DNA from: Dendrophyllia cribrosa
Taxonomy: Eukaryota > Cnidaria > Anthozoa > Scleractinia > Dendrophylliidae
Length of the DNA: 64,000 nt
Assembly: GCA_024195265.1 (NCBI GenBank)
Contig: JAJLRJ010000013.1
Coordinates: 17,260,348-17,324,347 of the forward strand
Direction: 5' to 3'
The translations under genes and the position numbers were made by a program. The notes below the pieces were generated by a model. That model was given only the letters and a program-made list of their open reading frames with translations, did not search any database and was not told the DNA's origin. This document shows, piece after piece, positions 1 to 11,904 of the stretch. Every line of letters begins with the position of its first letter. The first letter of the stretch is position 1.

Positions 1-323
1 CTGCACGTGCTATGCTTCAACTTCGTGGCAATTTGCCTACGGTGCACATTTGTATGCGAACACACAATGCTACGTCCGAGCGTTCCTACATGTACTCTGA
101 ATCTAACAAAGGAGACTTAAATAATTGCAAACTAGACGGACGTTCAATAGAGTGATTTCACTGACGTCATATCAAAATTCAGAAGGAGTTTTCGATTTTA
201 AAATGTTTATGGAATTGTAGAGAGTTTAAAACTACACATCTGGGCCAAATTTTGAAGAGCAAGAGCATTTCATTCAAGAGTTATAGGCGAATGAGTATAG
301 ACATTTTTAGTAAGATATGTATA

Positions 324-503
324 GACCCTATTCATAAATGGCGGCCGATTTATTTATTCTTTTATATTCATGCTAATCAGCCCAACTAGCCTCATTTTAA
401 AGCAAAAATTCTTTTGAATTTTGCACATGCTAACGAGGCTAGTTGGGCTGATTAGCATGAATATAAAAGAATAATAAACCGGCCGCCATTTATGAATAGG
501 GTC
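324..503. mobile_element. Hairpin MITE, TA-flanked
   Basis: The ends GACCCTATTCATAAATGGCG and its complement are flanked by TA on both sides, and almost the whole 180 bp folds into one hairpin. Related elements lie at 26164-26346 and from 49449. No coding capacity. Bases 1-323 hold nothing I recognise. Confidence 0.75.
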
Positions 504-642
504 TATGGAGCGGCCATCTTGGTGTCCCACTAAGGGACACCAACATGGCGGCCAAAAATTGAAAGAATTTAAAGTCTTAATAACACCGAAAATCTCATCC
601 CAAAATATTGTATTCACTATAAGAGGGATGAAATCGGCTTAT

Positions 643-3057
643 TGCGTCGACGAAGGAGACGCTTCCTAATCTTGTCGGCTAGGCGGAACGAATCGAGAAA
701 AGTGTCGGTACCAAATCTGCGCCATCTTGAAACGTCACAATAGTATCCAGCATGCTTAGCGCGTCGTCTAGGCGGAACAAATCGAGAAAAGTGTCGGTAC
801 AAAATCTGCGCCATCTTGAAACGTCACAATAGTATCCAGCATTCCCAGCGCGTGGAAATCAGGCATCATCCTTGGGAGCTGGGGTTCCGAAATGTCACAT
901 GTGAATAATCTATTTGTCTTGATTTAGTTTCGGATATTTTCCCGATTTTGGAATCGTACGGCTCAATATTTCAATGCCTACTAAAAGTACGAAGTGGAAA
1001 AATTGGACGAAGGTTCATTTCCGGACCAAGTAAGTTGTTGGGTCTCTTTGGAATCAAGCAAGAAGTTATCGGATTTTCCTCGCTACCGTTCTGGTATGTT
1101 TTGAATATTCTATCTTGATTTTGCTGTGGTTCTCTGCCTGATTTGGGAAGCTTTCACCTAAATACCGACGTCGTTCTTCGCGATGTTCTACGGTACGGTG
1201 CAATTCGCTGTATGTCTTGTAGCAATAATTCACTGATCGGCCGCGCCAGGCGAACGCAGATTAACTTTACAATGCTTGAAATTGCGCCTGCATCGGGCGC
1301 ATTTGCGACTAAAGATTTCGCAGTTTTGTGACTAAAATTTGTCTAGCTAATAAAGGAATTATATTCAACAGTCTTTTGTCTTATTTGCAACTGGTAGTTG
1401 TAATTTTATCCGAAAAATCCTGCGAAATTCACGTTGAAAGTTGCGTGACTTAATCGTCGATTTCATGCTCCATTAACGCGGTGTCCAAGAAGTTTATCAA
1501 GGGAGCACTTTTTCAGGCTTTCTCAGAAATTTCTCATTTCCGGTTCCGGTATTAGTACAGTGTACATGTACTGAGGAGTATGATTTCAGAATCGGAGAAA
1601 GAACCGAAATGAAACCAAGAGAAATATACTATTTATATGTCGGAAAAATCTGAGACCTTTCGGAGTACACAGCACGGCAGGATTTTTCCCGACCCACGGC
1701 GATAGCGTGAATTTGTTTGATGTCGGCCCGGCATTTTTGCCTGCGTGACATATCCCGCGACATAGCCTTTTTAAACAGTGGCTGAACTAATTCATGAAAC
1801 TGAGGTACTAGGTCAAGACGAGGTGCCACGGGATAAGGAGACGCACCATAATCTATGATTACTACTAGTATTATTCTTTTTGCGTCGACGAAGGAGACGC
1901 TTCCTAATCTTGTCGTCTAGGCGGAACGAATCGAGAAACAGTGTCGGTACCAAATCTGCGCCATCTTGAAACGTCACAATAGTATCCAGTATGCTTGGCG
2001 CGTCGTCTAAGCGGAGCGAATCGAGAAAAGTGTCGGTACCAAATCTGCGCCATCTTGAAACGTTACAATAGTATCCAGCATTCCCAGCGCGTGGAAATCA
2101 GGCATCATCCTGGGGAGCTGGGGTTCCGAAATGTCACATGTGAAAAATCTATTTGTCTTGATTTAGTTTCGGATATTTTCCCGATTCTGGAATCGTACGG
2201 CTCAAGTACGCAGTGGAAGAATTGGACGAAGGTTCTTCTCCGGACCAAGTAAGTTGTTGGGTCTCTTTGGAATCAAGCAAGAAGTTACAGATTTTCCTCG
2301 CTACCGTTCTGTTATGCTTTGAATGTTCTATCTTGATTTTGCTGTGGTTCTCTGCCTGATTTGTGAAGCTTTCACCTAAATACCGACGTCGTTCTTCGCG
2401 ATGTTCTACGGTACGGTGCAATTCGCTTAAGTCTTGTAGCAACAATTCACTGACCGGCCGCGCCAGGCGAACGCAGATTAACTTTACAGTGCTCGAAATT
2501 GCGCCTGTATCGGGCGCATTTGCGACTAAAGATTTCGCAGTTTTGTGACTAAAATTTGTCTAGCTAATAAAGGAATTATATTCAACAGTCTTGTGTCTTA
2601 CTTGCAACTGGTAGTTGTAATTTTATCCGAAAAATCCTGCGAAATTCACGTTGAATGTTGCGTGACTTAAACGTCGATTTCATGCTCCATTAACGCGGTG
2701 TCCAAGAACAGGCTTTCACAGAAATTTCTCATTTCCGGTTCCGGTATTAGTACATGTACTGAGGAGTATGATTTCAGAATCGGAGAAATAACCGAAATGA
2801 AATCAAGAGAAATATACTATTTATATGTCGGAAAAATCTGAGACCTTTCGGAGTACACAGCACGGCAGGATTTTGCCCGATTCCACGGCGATAGCGTGAA
2901 TTTGTTTGATGACGGCCCGACGTTTTTGTCTGCGTGACATATCTCGCGACATAGCCCTTTTAAACAGTTGCTGAATTAATTCATGAAACTGAGGTACTAG
3001 GTCAAGACGAGGTGCCACGGGATAAGGAGACGCACTATAATCTATGATTACTACTAG
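643..3057. repeat. Two-copy tandem duplication, unit about 1.24 kb
   Basis: The block at 643-1880 recurs at 1881 to about 3057 with small differences; both begin TGCGTCGACGAAGGAGACGC and both end near CTATGATTACTACTAGTA. Each unit opens with an internal direct repeat of about 100 bp (words AAGTGTCGGTAC and ATCTGCGCCATCTTGAAACG). About 280 bp of each unit (near 1250-1540 and 2490-2740) matches, in inverted orientation, the element at 47131-47546, so the unit contains mobile-element sequence. No coding capacity was recognised. Confidence 0.85.
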
Positions 3058-3372
3058 TAAGCATCTATAATTCATTAATAACTTTCAACTAGTTCAATTT
3101 TGTTTATTTTCACGGCTTATCTGAAATAGCGTGACGAATTGCGTGACAGATTTGCAACCTTTATAAATCGAAAATGAAACATCGTTAAAACCTGAAACTT
3201 TTTGTGAAAGATTATAACACTGGTATCCACATACCATGTTAGAAACAGCTTTGTAGGATGTATACTTTAGATTTTTTAATTTTTATGACGTCATGTGAAA
3301 ACACTCTATACGAGATTGGTGGGTTTATTTTAGCACTGAAAATATCTGAAGTCGTCTTTTGCGTGTTTCTAG

Positions 3373-3575
3373 AAATGAGGATCAGGGAAAGGAAGGAATA
3401 CATGATGACAAGACTAGAGCTACAGGAGATGGTAGAAGAATTTTATCGACAATTTGCTTTGACTTATAAACAAATGCGATTGAAACACCGCAAACAGCTG
3501 GAACGTTTAAAAATCCGCAACGAGACGATAAACGGAAAGATTCCACCCAACCAACCTAAAGAACACTGGGTCTAG
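3373..3575 (+). CDS. Candidate terminal exon, unidentified coiled-coil protein
   Basis: An acceptor (TTTGCGTGTTTCTAG) precedes an open frame of about 66 codons ending at TAG 3573-3575. The peptide is rich in Glu, Arg, Lys, Met and Gln with heptad-like spacing, as in a coiled coil, and ends with residues PPNQPKEHWV. The exon would begin in phase 1, taking two bases of its first codon. It is not duplicated elsewhere in the window, unlike the flanking repeats. I do not recognise the family. Upstream exons would lie in or beyond the repeat block to the left; none was found. It could also be a chance open frame. Confidence 0.38.
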
Positions 3576-3711
3576 AGAGTCCCGTGCGCATGTTTGCTCC
3601 AAAGTGAGACTACCGTGACGGTGCCTTGGTTCGAACAAGTCAAATTTATAGGAGTCAATTCGAGGCTATGGAATTGAAAACGGATTTTATTTTCGAGAGA
3701 TGTTCTCAATA

Positions 3712-3861
3712 GACCTTTATCACGCGGCGGCCATGTTGATTCCCCGGAGAATAAAATGCTTTGTTTTTGCCCGCCAAACCTCGTTTTCAACTTTTTCACT
3801 GCGAGGCTAGGTGGCGCGAATCTTTTGTTTTTATACAAAATGGCGGGGCGTGATAAAGGCC
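3712..3861. mobile_element. Short MITE with TA duplication
   Basis: Inverted ends GACCTTTATCACGC and GCGTGATAAAGGCC are flanked by TA (3710-3711 and 3862-3863). 150 bp, non-coding. Confidence 0.6.
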
Positions 3862-3901
3862 TATGGAAGCTCAGAAAGCTGCGTCCCTTAATCCCTGACA
3901 A

Positions 3902-4840
3902 AATTCGTTGTATAAGATAACATGCCCTGTTTTTTTTTACCGGTTCAAGATATCAAGCCACAACTTATACCCAACAAATGACCCATCTAAGGGCTTTTAG
4001 AATGACTCAATCCTGTCAATTTTCAGTCGTAGCTGTTATATGATTAAACAAAGAATTGTTGATTTGATGATGTGATTTTCAACCCGCCAAGTCATTGATG
4101 GTGGCCGAGAGCGAGTCTCGATCAAGTGAAAGTAAAAATCGGATCGAAGACGATTTTCTAAGAAAATGCCGAAAGTTAAAATAAAGAGTTGATTTAACAG
4201 AGTGGACATTCAATGCTTTTTCGCAGTTTTGAAAATCTCAGTTCTCACTTTCTCACTTTTTCCGCGTAGTGTGTATGACTGGAATCAAGTGTGGATACCG
4301 ATAGGTTGACTGGCATGGCCTGCGCGCACGTGACCGGTGTCGCCCCAGGCCCTTCGCAGTGGAGCCAGAGGTCGCGCGAGGCACCTTGTGGCAAGCGCGA
4401 GGTACCACAGGAATGGCAAAACAGTAGGCGCCTTCTTTTATCTTCAGGCCATCCTTTGCCTTCTAATTTACATAATCAGAGAGGCGTCTGGGTACGAGGC
4501 ACAGGTCGCAGAGGAGTCAAATAAGAATGTATTGTTTTCTATTTTCACCGCCTGAATCGATTTTAACTCGTCCAGGGAAAGCAGATGGTGTAATGATGGT
4601 CGACCATCCGCTGCAAGTTCACATGCCTTTTACAATTCAACTCAGACGGGACCATCACCCCACCTACGGCCACCCACCCACCCACCCACCCCATTAATAA
4701 ATGTGAATAGGGATTACAACTAAGCTTCTAACGCCAGACGATAACGCCACTCAGTAATGTCAGTAATCGGTCCGGCTTTCAGTTAAAGAAACGTTTCGTA
4801 TCGGGCATAAACGGAAGGGGGAGGAGAGAAGAAGGGGGGG
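3902..4840. other. Gene-poor stretch with one GC-rich open segment
   Basis: Between the MITE and the next repeat I find no supported gene. Bases 4291-4555 are GC-rich and open in two frames, one with a hydrophobic stretch, but there are no convincing splice sites and no family resemblance. A short CACCC run lies near 4674-4692 and a G tract near 4834-4848. Confidence 0.4.
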
Positions 4841-4849
4841 GGGGGAGAT

Positions 4850-5615
4850 GTTATTCCGCAAAATGTAACATTAACGCGAAATGTAACAACGTTTGACGAA
4901 AATGTGACAATTTATTAACGCGAAATGTAACAATTTTTACCGCAAAATGTAAAAAATCTGATCTTGAAATATAAACAAGGGAACTTGGACATATTAACCC
5001 TCTTGTCAAAACAAGCAACACCGTTCAGTTAAATTGCGTGACCTTACTGGTCACACGACATGATCAAAATTCTCTGAAATAGTTTCCATAACTGTTTTTA
5101 AAACTGTAATGGTAACCTGCTGTAGTCTTTTGTTAAACTTGTCTCTATCTGCAATGTTTCAAAAGTTATTAATTTTGTAAAGCCGGGTAAATTTCGTTTT
5201 CTCCAATCATAACTTCTGAAATGTTTGTTTATGTGATGTAAGTGATCGCGTCAATGGCTTAGCCTTGAAATAGAAGAGTATTGTACAATATTCTTTGGTG
5301 AGATTCTGGACTGCATGTAGATTAAACTACGTTGGACCAAACGTCTGTCTGTTCAGATTGTCTCGGAGATGTTATCTACTGTAACAGATCCCGGACTTTC
5401 CGAAGCCTGGGAGTGTTCCTCCAGGTCAAGAAGCCATCCCAGAGTCAAAAGAGAATTGTCCATAGTGCCAAAAAAAACTAGTTTCACGCTGTGTAATAGT
5501 AAATGTGGTAAGCATCTATTGAAAAAGTTGTTATATTTTGCGTTAAAGGCGTTGTTACATTTTGCGGTCAAAAGTTGTTACCATACATTTCCCGTTAAAT
5601 TGTTACATTTTCCCT
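4850..5615. mobile_element. Element with inverted clusters of TGTTACATTTTGCG
   Basis: The left cluster (about 4853-4945) has several copies of CGCAAAATGTAACA; the right cluster (about 5525-5610) has the complement, TGTTACATTTTGCG, in several copies. Another copy at 7254-7268, beyond the TCGAAC repeats, suggests the original right end was split by a later insertion. Non-coding. Confidence 0.5.
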
Positions 5616-5772
5616 GGGTATCACATCGAACGTTCGGTTTTCGAACTCAATCGTTCGATTGGGTTCGATTTTGTTCGGTCATCAAACGAAATCGAACTCA
5701 CAAAAAAAATTGCGCATCGAACAAAATCGAACGTTCGATAAAGTTCGATTTTGTTCAGACATCGAACAAAAT

Positions 5773-6013
5773 CCACAGGGAGCCCACACAATCTGTTTGT
5801 GTAACATAACCGTTTGTAATGTTATAGGAAATGTATGGGATTTACCTAAATTTCATATTATAGCAACGTATCGCCAAATGTATGTACTAATTAACACTAA
5901 ATAAATTACCTTATTTTTTAATCAGTACATACATTCGGCGATACGTTGCTGTAATATGAAATTTAGGTAAATCCCATACATTTCCTATAAAATTACAAAC
6001 GGCTCCCTGTGCC
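5773..6013. mobile_element. Hairpin MITE
   Basis: Arms of about 100 bp are inverted copies (for example GGAAATGTATGGGATTTACC on both strands) with ends CACAGGGAGCC and GGCTCCCTGTG. Non-coding. Confidence 0.65.
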
Positions 6014-6501
6014 GAAAATCGAACGTAGAGCAAAAATAATCGAACAACATCGAATGTTTGGCTTTCCAACTCCAGATACGTAAAATGATTCAGAGTTGAG
6101 ACCGTACGTAAAAGCCATCTGTTTCCTTTATTTTCATATTTTAAATTACATTTTACAGTTCGCCGGGAGTTCGTTGATTGTTCAAGCCCTGAGAAAGAGT
6201 TTTCTTGTTCACAGAAAGTCTGCAAGTCGAATCATACTCGGAAATCATAGTGAAATTGATTTTGTCGGTCCATTTAATCCTCTTGATCATGAGACAATTG
6301 CGCTAAACGTCTTGGATCGTAGCATGAATTCCCTCCAATACCAGCGTCCGTCGGATTTCTTTGGCTTGTCGCTTCCCCACAATTGATTATATATTTATAC
6401 TTTTTCACCTAATTATTGAAATTTTGTACGCCGCTGCCTATGTGGCAGTGAGTAATCTACTTCCAGCCTGACAGTCGGCAGCCTTGATGCAATTTTATAC
6501 A

Positions 6502-6896
6502 CCGTATTTCCTTGAATAATAGCCGTCCTTCGATTAATCGCCCCCCTCGAATAATCGCCTCCCTTTGGTGGAAAAAATTAAATATTTTAAATAATCACCT
6601 TCCTCGATTAATCGCTCCCCATCCCCTCACATCCTCCGAATCGAGTTAAAAATTCACTTCTTTTATAGAAAACAATCGTTACAATTACAGCCGAAAAGTT
6701 ACAAAAGCACAGTTTTCATATAGTTTTCATATAGTGACGTTCGTGTATTTCTTTTTTATTTCTTAGAGCTCTCTAATTAGCACGTTAGCACTTCTAGCGA
6801 GCAATAGTTGAAATAATCGCCCCCCCCTCGAACAATCGTTCCCTTGTGGAGTGAAAAAATTAATAATCGCCCCGGCTATTATTCGAGGAAATACGG
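6502..6896. mobile_element. Inverted-repeat element with AATAATCGCCCCC repeats
   Basis: Ends CCGTATTTCCTTGAATAATA and TATTATTCGAGGAAATACGG are inverted. Several ATAATCGCC(C) words lie just inside both ends. About 395 bp, no coding capacity. A target duplication was not clear. Confidence 0.65.
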
Positions 6897-8073
6897 TACC
6901 TGTAGATTGAAAGACGCTGCGGGCTAACTCAGGGCGGTAACTGAGCTAGAAAATAGAGAAATAACTCCCAGGAAATGACTCAGCGATTGAACACCAATAA
7001 AGTTACGGTTATGTCAAGGCGGACCAGTCTTCTCTGTCATGTGCGGTAATGCTACATTGTAATAATTGAGCGTTTCTAGTCACACACGCGTTCACTGGAC
7101 CAGACACTCTAGTTTTAGCTCAAAGTTTGATATCCAAACAAAATCGAACGATTTAGTTCGATTTCGTTCGGAGATCGAACTCGCAAAAAAATTTTGTGTT
7201 CGATTTCGTTCGATGACTGAACTAAATCGAACGATTTAGTTCGATTTGTTTAGTTGTTACATTTTGCGACGTAACTGGGGGACTTAAGCTTGTTTCATCT
7301 TCGTCAGGTTCCGATCTTCTTTAAATTTGAGTTAAAGAAGTAATGACAGAAAGAAGGGAAGGGTGGCAATATTTGGGCGTTACAGATTTTGTACACCAGT
7401 ATTTGTAGAAATAAAGGATCGTACCCGTTTTAAAGCGCCTTAGACTTCTCCCGGGGGCTTCGCAGTCGTTCTCTCGGGGGCTTCGCAGTCGAGTTGTGGC
7501 AAGTCTAAAAGCGCCTGTGGATGATGAGTTTTTTCTAGATATTTCAGCAACGTGTTTTCACCAAGAGAGTCCATTTAGTATGGTCAACTCTCATTATAAG
7601 TATTAGTCAGCAAATAGCAACTTTACATTTCCTTCCTGTGGGTTAATTTTCCCGAAGGAGCGAATTAATAACCCGCACGTTAAAGGAGCTGTCATACAAT
7701 TCTGTGCGAATTAGAGGTCCGTTATGATGGGGATTTTTATGTTTTGGGGTTAAAAAACTGCCCCAAAATTAATAATAAGTACCTTTGTAAGAGACGAAAT
7801 GCTTATAGGAAAATAACAAGTGAATTTTCGAGGAGAGAATAAACCATAATCTGAGCTTTGGTATTTTTTCCAAGACACAAGGCTTTAAACTTGAAAACAT
7901 TTTTTCAAGTTGCAATCCATTTCCATCCTGGCCATCTGCAGCCCAAGACACTTATTTTTACTCTTGGAACACTAGTAGAATAATTTTAAATAAAACTGGT
8001 CCATTATGTTTGGGTTTACACTGATATAAATATGTATTTTGGCTTTTTAAAAGTAACACTACATAACTAGTAA

Positions 8074-8481
8074 GGCCCGGTTCAGACGCCGAACTTTTCA
8101 TGAGCCGAACTTAATTCGAATTTGGACCGACCCAAATTAACAAAAGTACGCCTGTTGATTCAGACGCCGAACTTAATTAGCCGAACTTAATTCAGTTTGA
8201 TGAGAAACAAATCGAAAGGTCAGCGATTTTCAGGCAAAGATGCCAGAACACGCACCAGTCGTTATAATAATTTATGCATTAGGTTCGGCTCATGAAAAGT
8301 TCGGCGTCTGAATCAAAGCCGTTCCAAAGCCGAAATTCCCGGCTGAGCCAGGCGGAAAGAACGGCTGAGCCGTTCCAAATTCAAATAGCCGTTCTTAACT
8401 GATTCAGACGCCGAACTTTTCATGTACTTAATTCAAAGTATTAGGTTCGGCTCATGAAAAGTTCGGCGTCTGAACCGGGCC
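8074..8481. mobile_element. TAA-flanked inverted-repeat element
   Basis: Ends GGCCCGGTTCAGACGCCGAA and its complement are flanked by TAA (8071-8073 and 8482-8484). Internal copies of GCCGAACTT and TTCGGCTCATGAAAAGTTCG repeat the end sequence. A 3-bp TAA duplication fits PIF/Harbinger-type insertion; the class is inference. Bases 7270-8070 to its left hold no gene I can support. Confidence 0.7.
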
Positions 8482-8787
8482 TAACATAGGCCTTTTATAA
8501 AGGAAATAGGGACACAAACTCACAGACGTCGAACTCATACCACTCGAACTCATCAATTCTAAAAGAGAATCCGTACGTGGAGCTCGCGAAACATTGTATA
8601 TAGAAATGGCCAAAACCATGCAACCGCATGGTATAAACAGAGAAGACGACCGTTAATTTTTCCTACAATTTGTATATCCTCATTCGCTGTTTTAAATTCC
8701 TAGCCTGTATCATATATCAAATTATAACCGTTTCACAATTTGTTTACCATATAAAATATTGTAACGACTTTCCGTATCTCCATTAAA

Positions 8788-8828
8788 TCCCCTGAGGAAG
8801 GACAGCTCGACTGTCCGAAATATCGGGA
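8788..8828 (+). ncRNA. Hammerhead ribozyme-like motif
   Basis: CTGAGGA (8792-8798), a stem II with GGACAG and CTGTCC arms, and GAAA (8817-8820) are followed by AUAU as a palindromic stem III, then C. UCCC (8788-8791) pairs with GGGA (8825-8828) as stem I. This is the type I layout with a minimal stem III described for Penelope-like elements and retrozymes. It sits in a segment bounded by TTTATAAAGGAAATA words near 8495 and 8885. Catalysis is untested. Confidence 0.6.
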
Positions 8829-8899
8829 AACCTCATTCTCTAGTTGTATATTTTTTCTTCGCTGTTTTTCCTCATTATAGTTTATTTCCTTTATAAAGG

Positions 8900-9451
8900 C
8901 ATTGGGGTATTTTACATGTAAAAAAAAAAAAGCTACCGGCGCTCAAAACATGCACAGGAAAACAATAAACGTGTGTAAACGGGAGATGACGGTGCCATGA
9001 ATTCCCCATAACATTCGCCCGTATGAGAAAAAAACAGCTTTTGTAAATGTTTCAGCGAGGTCTTCTGTGACATCAAAACGCTGTCACTTGGTTACAGTCG
9101 TGTGCATATAAACACAACATAACAGCAAGGCAAATATGCCATCCTTAATGAGAATTTTGGGCCAAGTTCATGATGTTGTTACTTTATCGTCACAAATTAT
9201 TATATTCAGTTTTATCCAGCAGTACAAATATATTCTTTGTTCCATTGCCGTGCGGGGATGATATTTGACTGAAATCGACCGGAAGTTAAAAAATGCGAAA
9301 ATGCAGATCAAGCGATTATATATTGAAGCATATATTTTCCGAGGAAAAACGTGCCGTGGAATAATAGCAAACCAAGCAGTCTTTCGTAGATTCCTTGGAG
9401 CACGAAATAATCAGAAATCAAAGCGGGTTTATACCAAGGACAAATGTCCCC
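8900..9451. other. Intergenic stretch downstream of the Tctex1 gene
   Basis: No gene recognised. A short A run lies near 8921-8931. The 3' UTR and polyadenylation site of the minus-strand gene ending at 9452 should lie here, but I cannot place them. Confidence 0.4.
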
Positions 9452-9988
9452 TTATTCTTGATAAACCCCAAACACCACTCCAACAGCAAACAGTGTTTCA
9501 TTCTTGAAGCTTTCACACACAAATCTATCACAATCCGTGTCCCAAACAGACCGACTGGCTATTCTCACACCCTGGCCTCTGTTCTGTCCGATTGTTACGG
9601 TACAGACAAACTTAAACCGTGAATACTCTAGCAACTTCAAGTCGCTCATTATGGAGTTGGACATTCCTTTTGCGAGCTCTCTGCAGAGTTTAGCATCGTA
9701 CTTTTGTGACTCAAGCGACTGAAGATGTTGAAGGATAATGGCTCTCACCTCAGCCGAGCTGAAACCTTTGTCTGGCCCCATCTTATACGTGTTCTCTGTG
9801 ATCAGTGTTGTTCCTCGCGGACGCGCCGAGGAATACGTAGAACTCTGTTCAACGGAACCAACGGGGCATGAGAAATAAGTCATAACAAAATTCCCTTTTT
9901 GTGGCGGGACTTTCGGTGCTGGGAAGAATAAACTTGAGGCGCTTGAACTGCTTCTGCGAGTTCTGGCGCGAGATACACGCTCATCCAT
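9452..9988 (-). CDS. Tctex1 domain-containing protein (dynein light chain Tctex family)
   Basis: A single-exon gene of 178 codons plus TAA. The first 60 or so residues are Ser/Arg-rich and low in complexity. The Tctex1 domain fills roughly residue 65 to the end: it opens with an ENTYKMGPDKGF segment, has an amphipathic helix with SLESQKYDAKLCREL, and then the strands FKFVCTVTIGQ, SRSVWDTDCDRF and TLFAVGVVFGVYQE that end the fold. The pattern is closest to the TCTEX1D/DYNLT4-5 group, ciliary or axonemal dynein light chains that act as dimers. I chose the ATG at 9988; the frame is open upstream to 10015, but only a GTG is there, unlikely as a eukaryotic start. No introns and no frame damage. 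Its 5' flank is short before the palindrome at 10085. Confidence 0.9.
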   Translation of the reverse strand: MDERVSRARTRRSSSSASSLFFPAPKVPPQKGNFVMTYFSCPVGSVEQSSTYSSARPRGTTLITENTYKMGPDKGFSSAEVRAIILQHLQSLESQKYDAKLCRELAKGMSNSIMSDLKLLEYSRFKFVCTVTIGQNRGQGVRIASRSVWDTDCDRFVCESFKNETLFAVGVVFGVYQE

Positions 9989-10084
9989 GATCACTTGTAC
10001 TTGTACACACGACACAATTTAAGTGCAAAATCCGGCTGCGTTTGAGACAGTCACAACTGAAAAGTGATATCTTTATAGTCTGAT

Positions 10085-10552
10085 CACAGGTAGCCCAAGC
10101 TATATGTGTCACAGTAACCATTTTTTTTAATACGAGCGAAATTATAAGGATTTGTATGAGAAAAAGCGGTCCATTCTAGGAGCTAAAAAATACGAACAAG
10201 ATTTCAATAAAAATTGCCTACCTTACTTCGCTTGTGTGTTTCCTTATCTTCTGTGTGGTTTTTGGAGCGATTTAGAGCGTTTCCAGTGAGTTTTAGTTCA
10301 ATTGCTTTCTCTCTATATATATAAGGATATAGAGAGAATGCAATGGAACTAAAACTCACTGGAAATGCTTTAAATCGCCCCAAAAACCACACAGGAAACA
10401 AGGAAACACACAAGCGAAGTAAGGTAGGCAATTTTTATTGAAATCTTGTTCGTATTTTTTAGTTCCTAGAATGGACCGTTTTTTCTCATACAAATCCTTA
10501 TAATTTCGCTCGTAACGGTTACTGTGACACATATAGCTTGGGCTACCTGTGG
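10085..10552. mobile_element. Near-complete palindrome (foldback element)
   Basis: Two arms of about 230 bp are inverted copies around a centre near 10320 (TATATATATAAGG). Ends are CACAGGTAGCCCAAGC and GCTTGGGCTACCTGTGG, with TCTGAT duplicated on both sides (10079-10084 and 10553-10558). The ends match those of the larger element at 16851-17714. Confidence 0.8.
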
Positions 10553-10585
10553 TCTGATCAGGATATCCCTATTCAGTAACGCCAG

Positions 10586-10886
10586 TCTTGAACACCCAGG
10601 GGGGTGGGGGTAACTTTAAATAAAAATGACGGGGATGCTCGTCGGAAATTTTCGACAAATATCCTAAAAGGTACCAGATTCTCGTTTGATGGGCGTGGCT
10701 CAAATGAATTTTTAACCCTAAGAGGTACCAAATCTAAAACAAGGCATGTCATATTCTGTCATATTTTTTTCGGCTCATACCCTAAAAGGTGGTCATTTTA
10801 GATTTTAGTACCCTAAGCGGTACTAATCTACAAATTTTGACCCCTAAAAGTTTCGACGAGCACCCCGTCATTTTTTATATGGGAGG

Positions 10887-10922
<36 letters not shown>

Positions 10923-11475
10923 GCTTGAACATAACGGCACGTGTCCCTCTGCATGGGGACAACTTGCCGAAATATTACAAAATGCCTAGTAATAAAACCA
11001 GGATCGGATCATCGGATCGGATCACGGATGATCCGAGCCCCGATCCAAACCAGATTTTTTCGATACCTTTTACCAGGTTTTGTCGATGTCAATTGCTGGG
11101 ATGGGGATGCTTATCGGAAATTTTGAAAAGTACCATGCCTCGCGTTATACGGGTGTGACCCCATTCCTTTTCACCCATAGGAGGTACCTAAAGAAAACAC
11201 TAACATAAGCATTTTCATAATTTTTATTGGCGATAATTAAGCCAAATTAACATTTACTTTCATTATTTTGACATTTTGTAAGCAATGACATAAATTTCTA
11301 CCATTTTGTACCCTGATTAGTCTCCTGTAGGCGACTATACACTGATGTGTACCACTGAGGATGTTTTCAAAATGAACACCTAAAAGGTCCTAAGACCGTA
11401 ATTTTAACCCCAGTCACTTTGATAGTGGAGCCCCCCCCCCCCCCCCCCCCCCCCCCCATCCCCAGGTGTTCATGT
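10586..11475. mobile_element. Inverted-repeat element with internal C tracts
   Basis: Left end TTGAACACCCAGGGG and right end CCCCAGGTGTTCA are inverted. Inside are repeated words such as GGGGATGCTCGTCGGAAATT (10613, 11102 with changes, and inverted near 10850) and CCTAAAAGGTACC. Homopolymer C tracts lie at 10889-10920 and 11431-11457. No intact coding region. Confidence 0.55.
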
Positions 11476-11649
11476 CCATAGACTATCATTTGGAGACTTT
11501 TTCAAAAATGGACAGGTGTTTTGTAATGAAAGATTCAGTTTATTTCCTATACCTATTTGAAATATGCTTCAAATAGAATTCAATAAAGATTATATATTAT
11601 TATATAAATTCACACAAATCAAGACGAAAAATGTCCTCCTATTTAACAA

Positions 11650-11690
11650 CACCTACATTTCGGCCCCATTCAGTGATCTTCCTCAGGGTG
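11650..11690 (-). ncRNA. Hammerhead ribozyme-like motif (degenerate)
   Basis: Read on the minus strand: CACC, CTGAGGA, a weakened stem II, GAAA, UGUA, then GGUG pairing with CACC. Stem II has at least one mismatch and stem III is imperfect, so this copy is probably inactive. Confidence 0.45.
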
Positions 11691-11904
11691 ACTATAAATT
11701 ATATAAATATAATTTTTTTAGCGAACATACTGCGCATTATTTACTGTACATCACTACATCTATACTAGAAAACTACAATGATTCATGTTACTGCACCATA
11801 TCCTCCTCATGGTCCCAAAGGGGCAAAGGGGAATAGCACAAAAAATGTTTTTGCTGCATAGCACTCACGTTGAATGATAATATTGAAATTTAGTTAAGAT
11901 TGAG

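Larger units (their letters stand above)
5625..7250. mobile_element. Composite element bounded by TTCGATTTTGTTCG-type repeats
   Basis: Dense copies of TTCGATTT(T/C)GTTCG and its complement occur at 5628-5775 and again at 7136-7250, like repeats inside the ends of one insertion. Between them are two further elements (5773-6013 and 6502-6896) and a short open frame at 6158-6386 that I cannot assign. Confidence 0.45.

Noticed and set aside
4291..4555. GC-rich open frames as a gene
   Set aside because: Two overlapping frames, no splice support and no recognisable domain.
7290..7330. CTGACGA ... GAAA on the minus strand as a hammerhead
   Set aside because: The boxes are only four bases apart, leaving no stem II.
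9989..10015. Upstream extension of the Tctex1 gene to 10015
   Set aside because: The codon there is GTG; the first ATG is at 9988.
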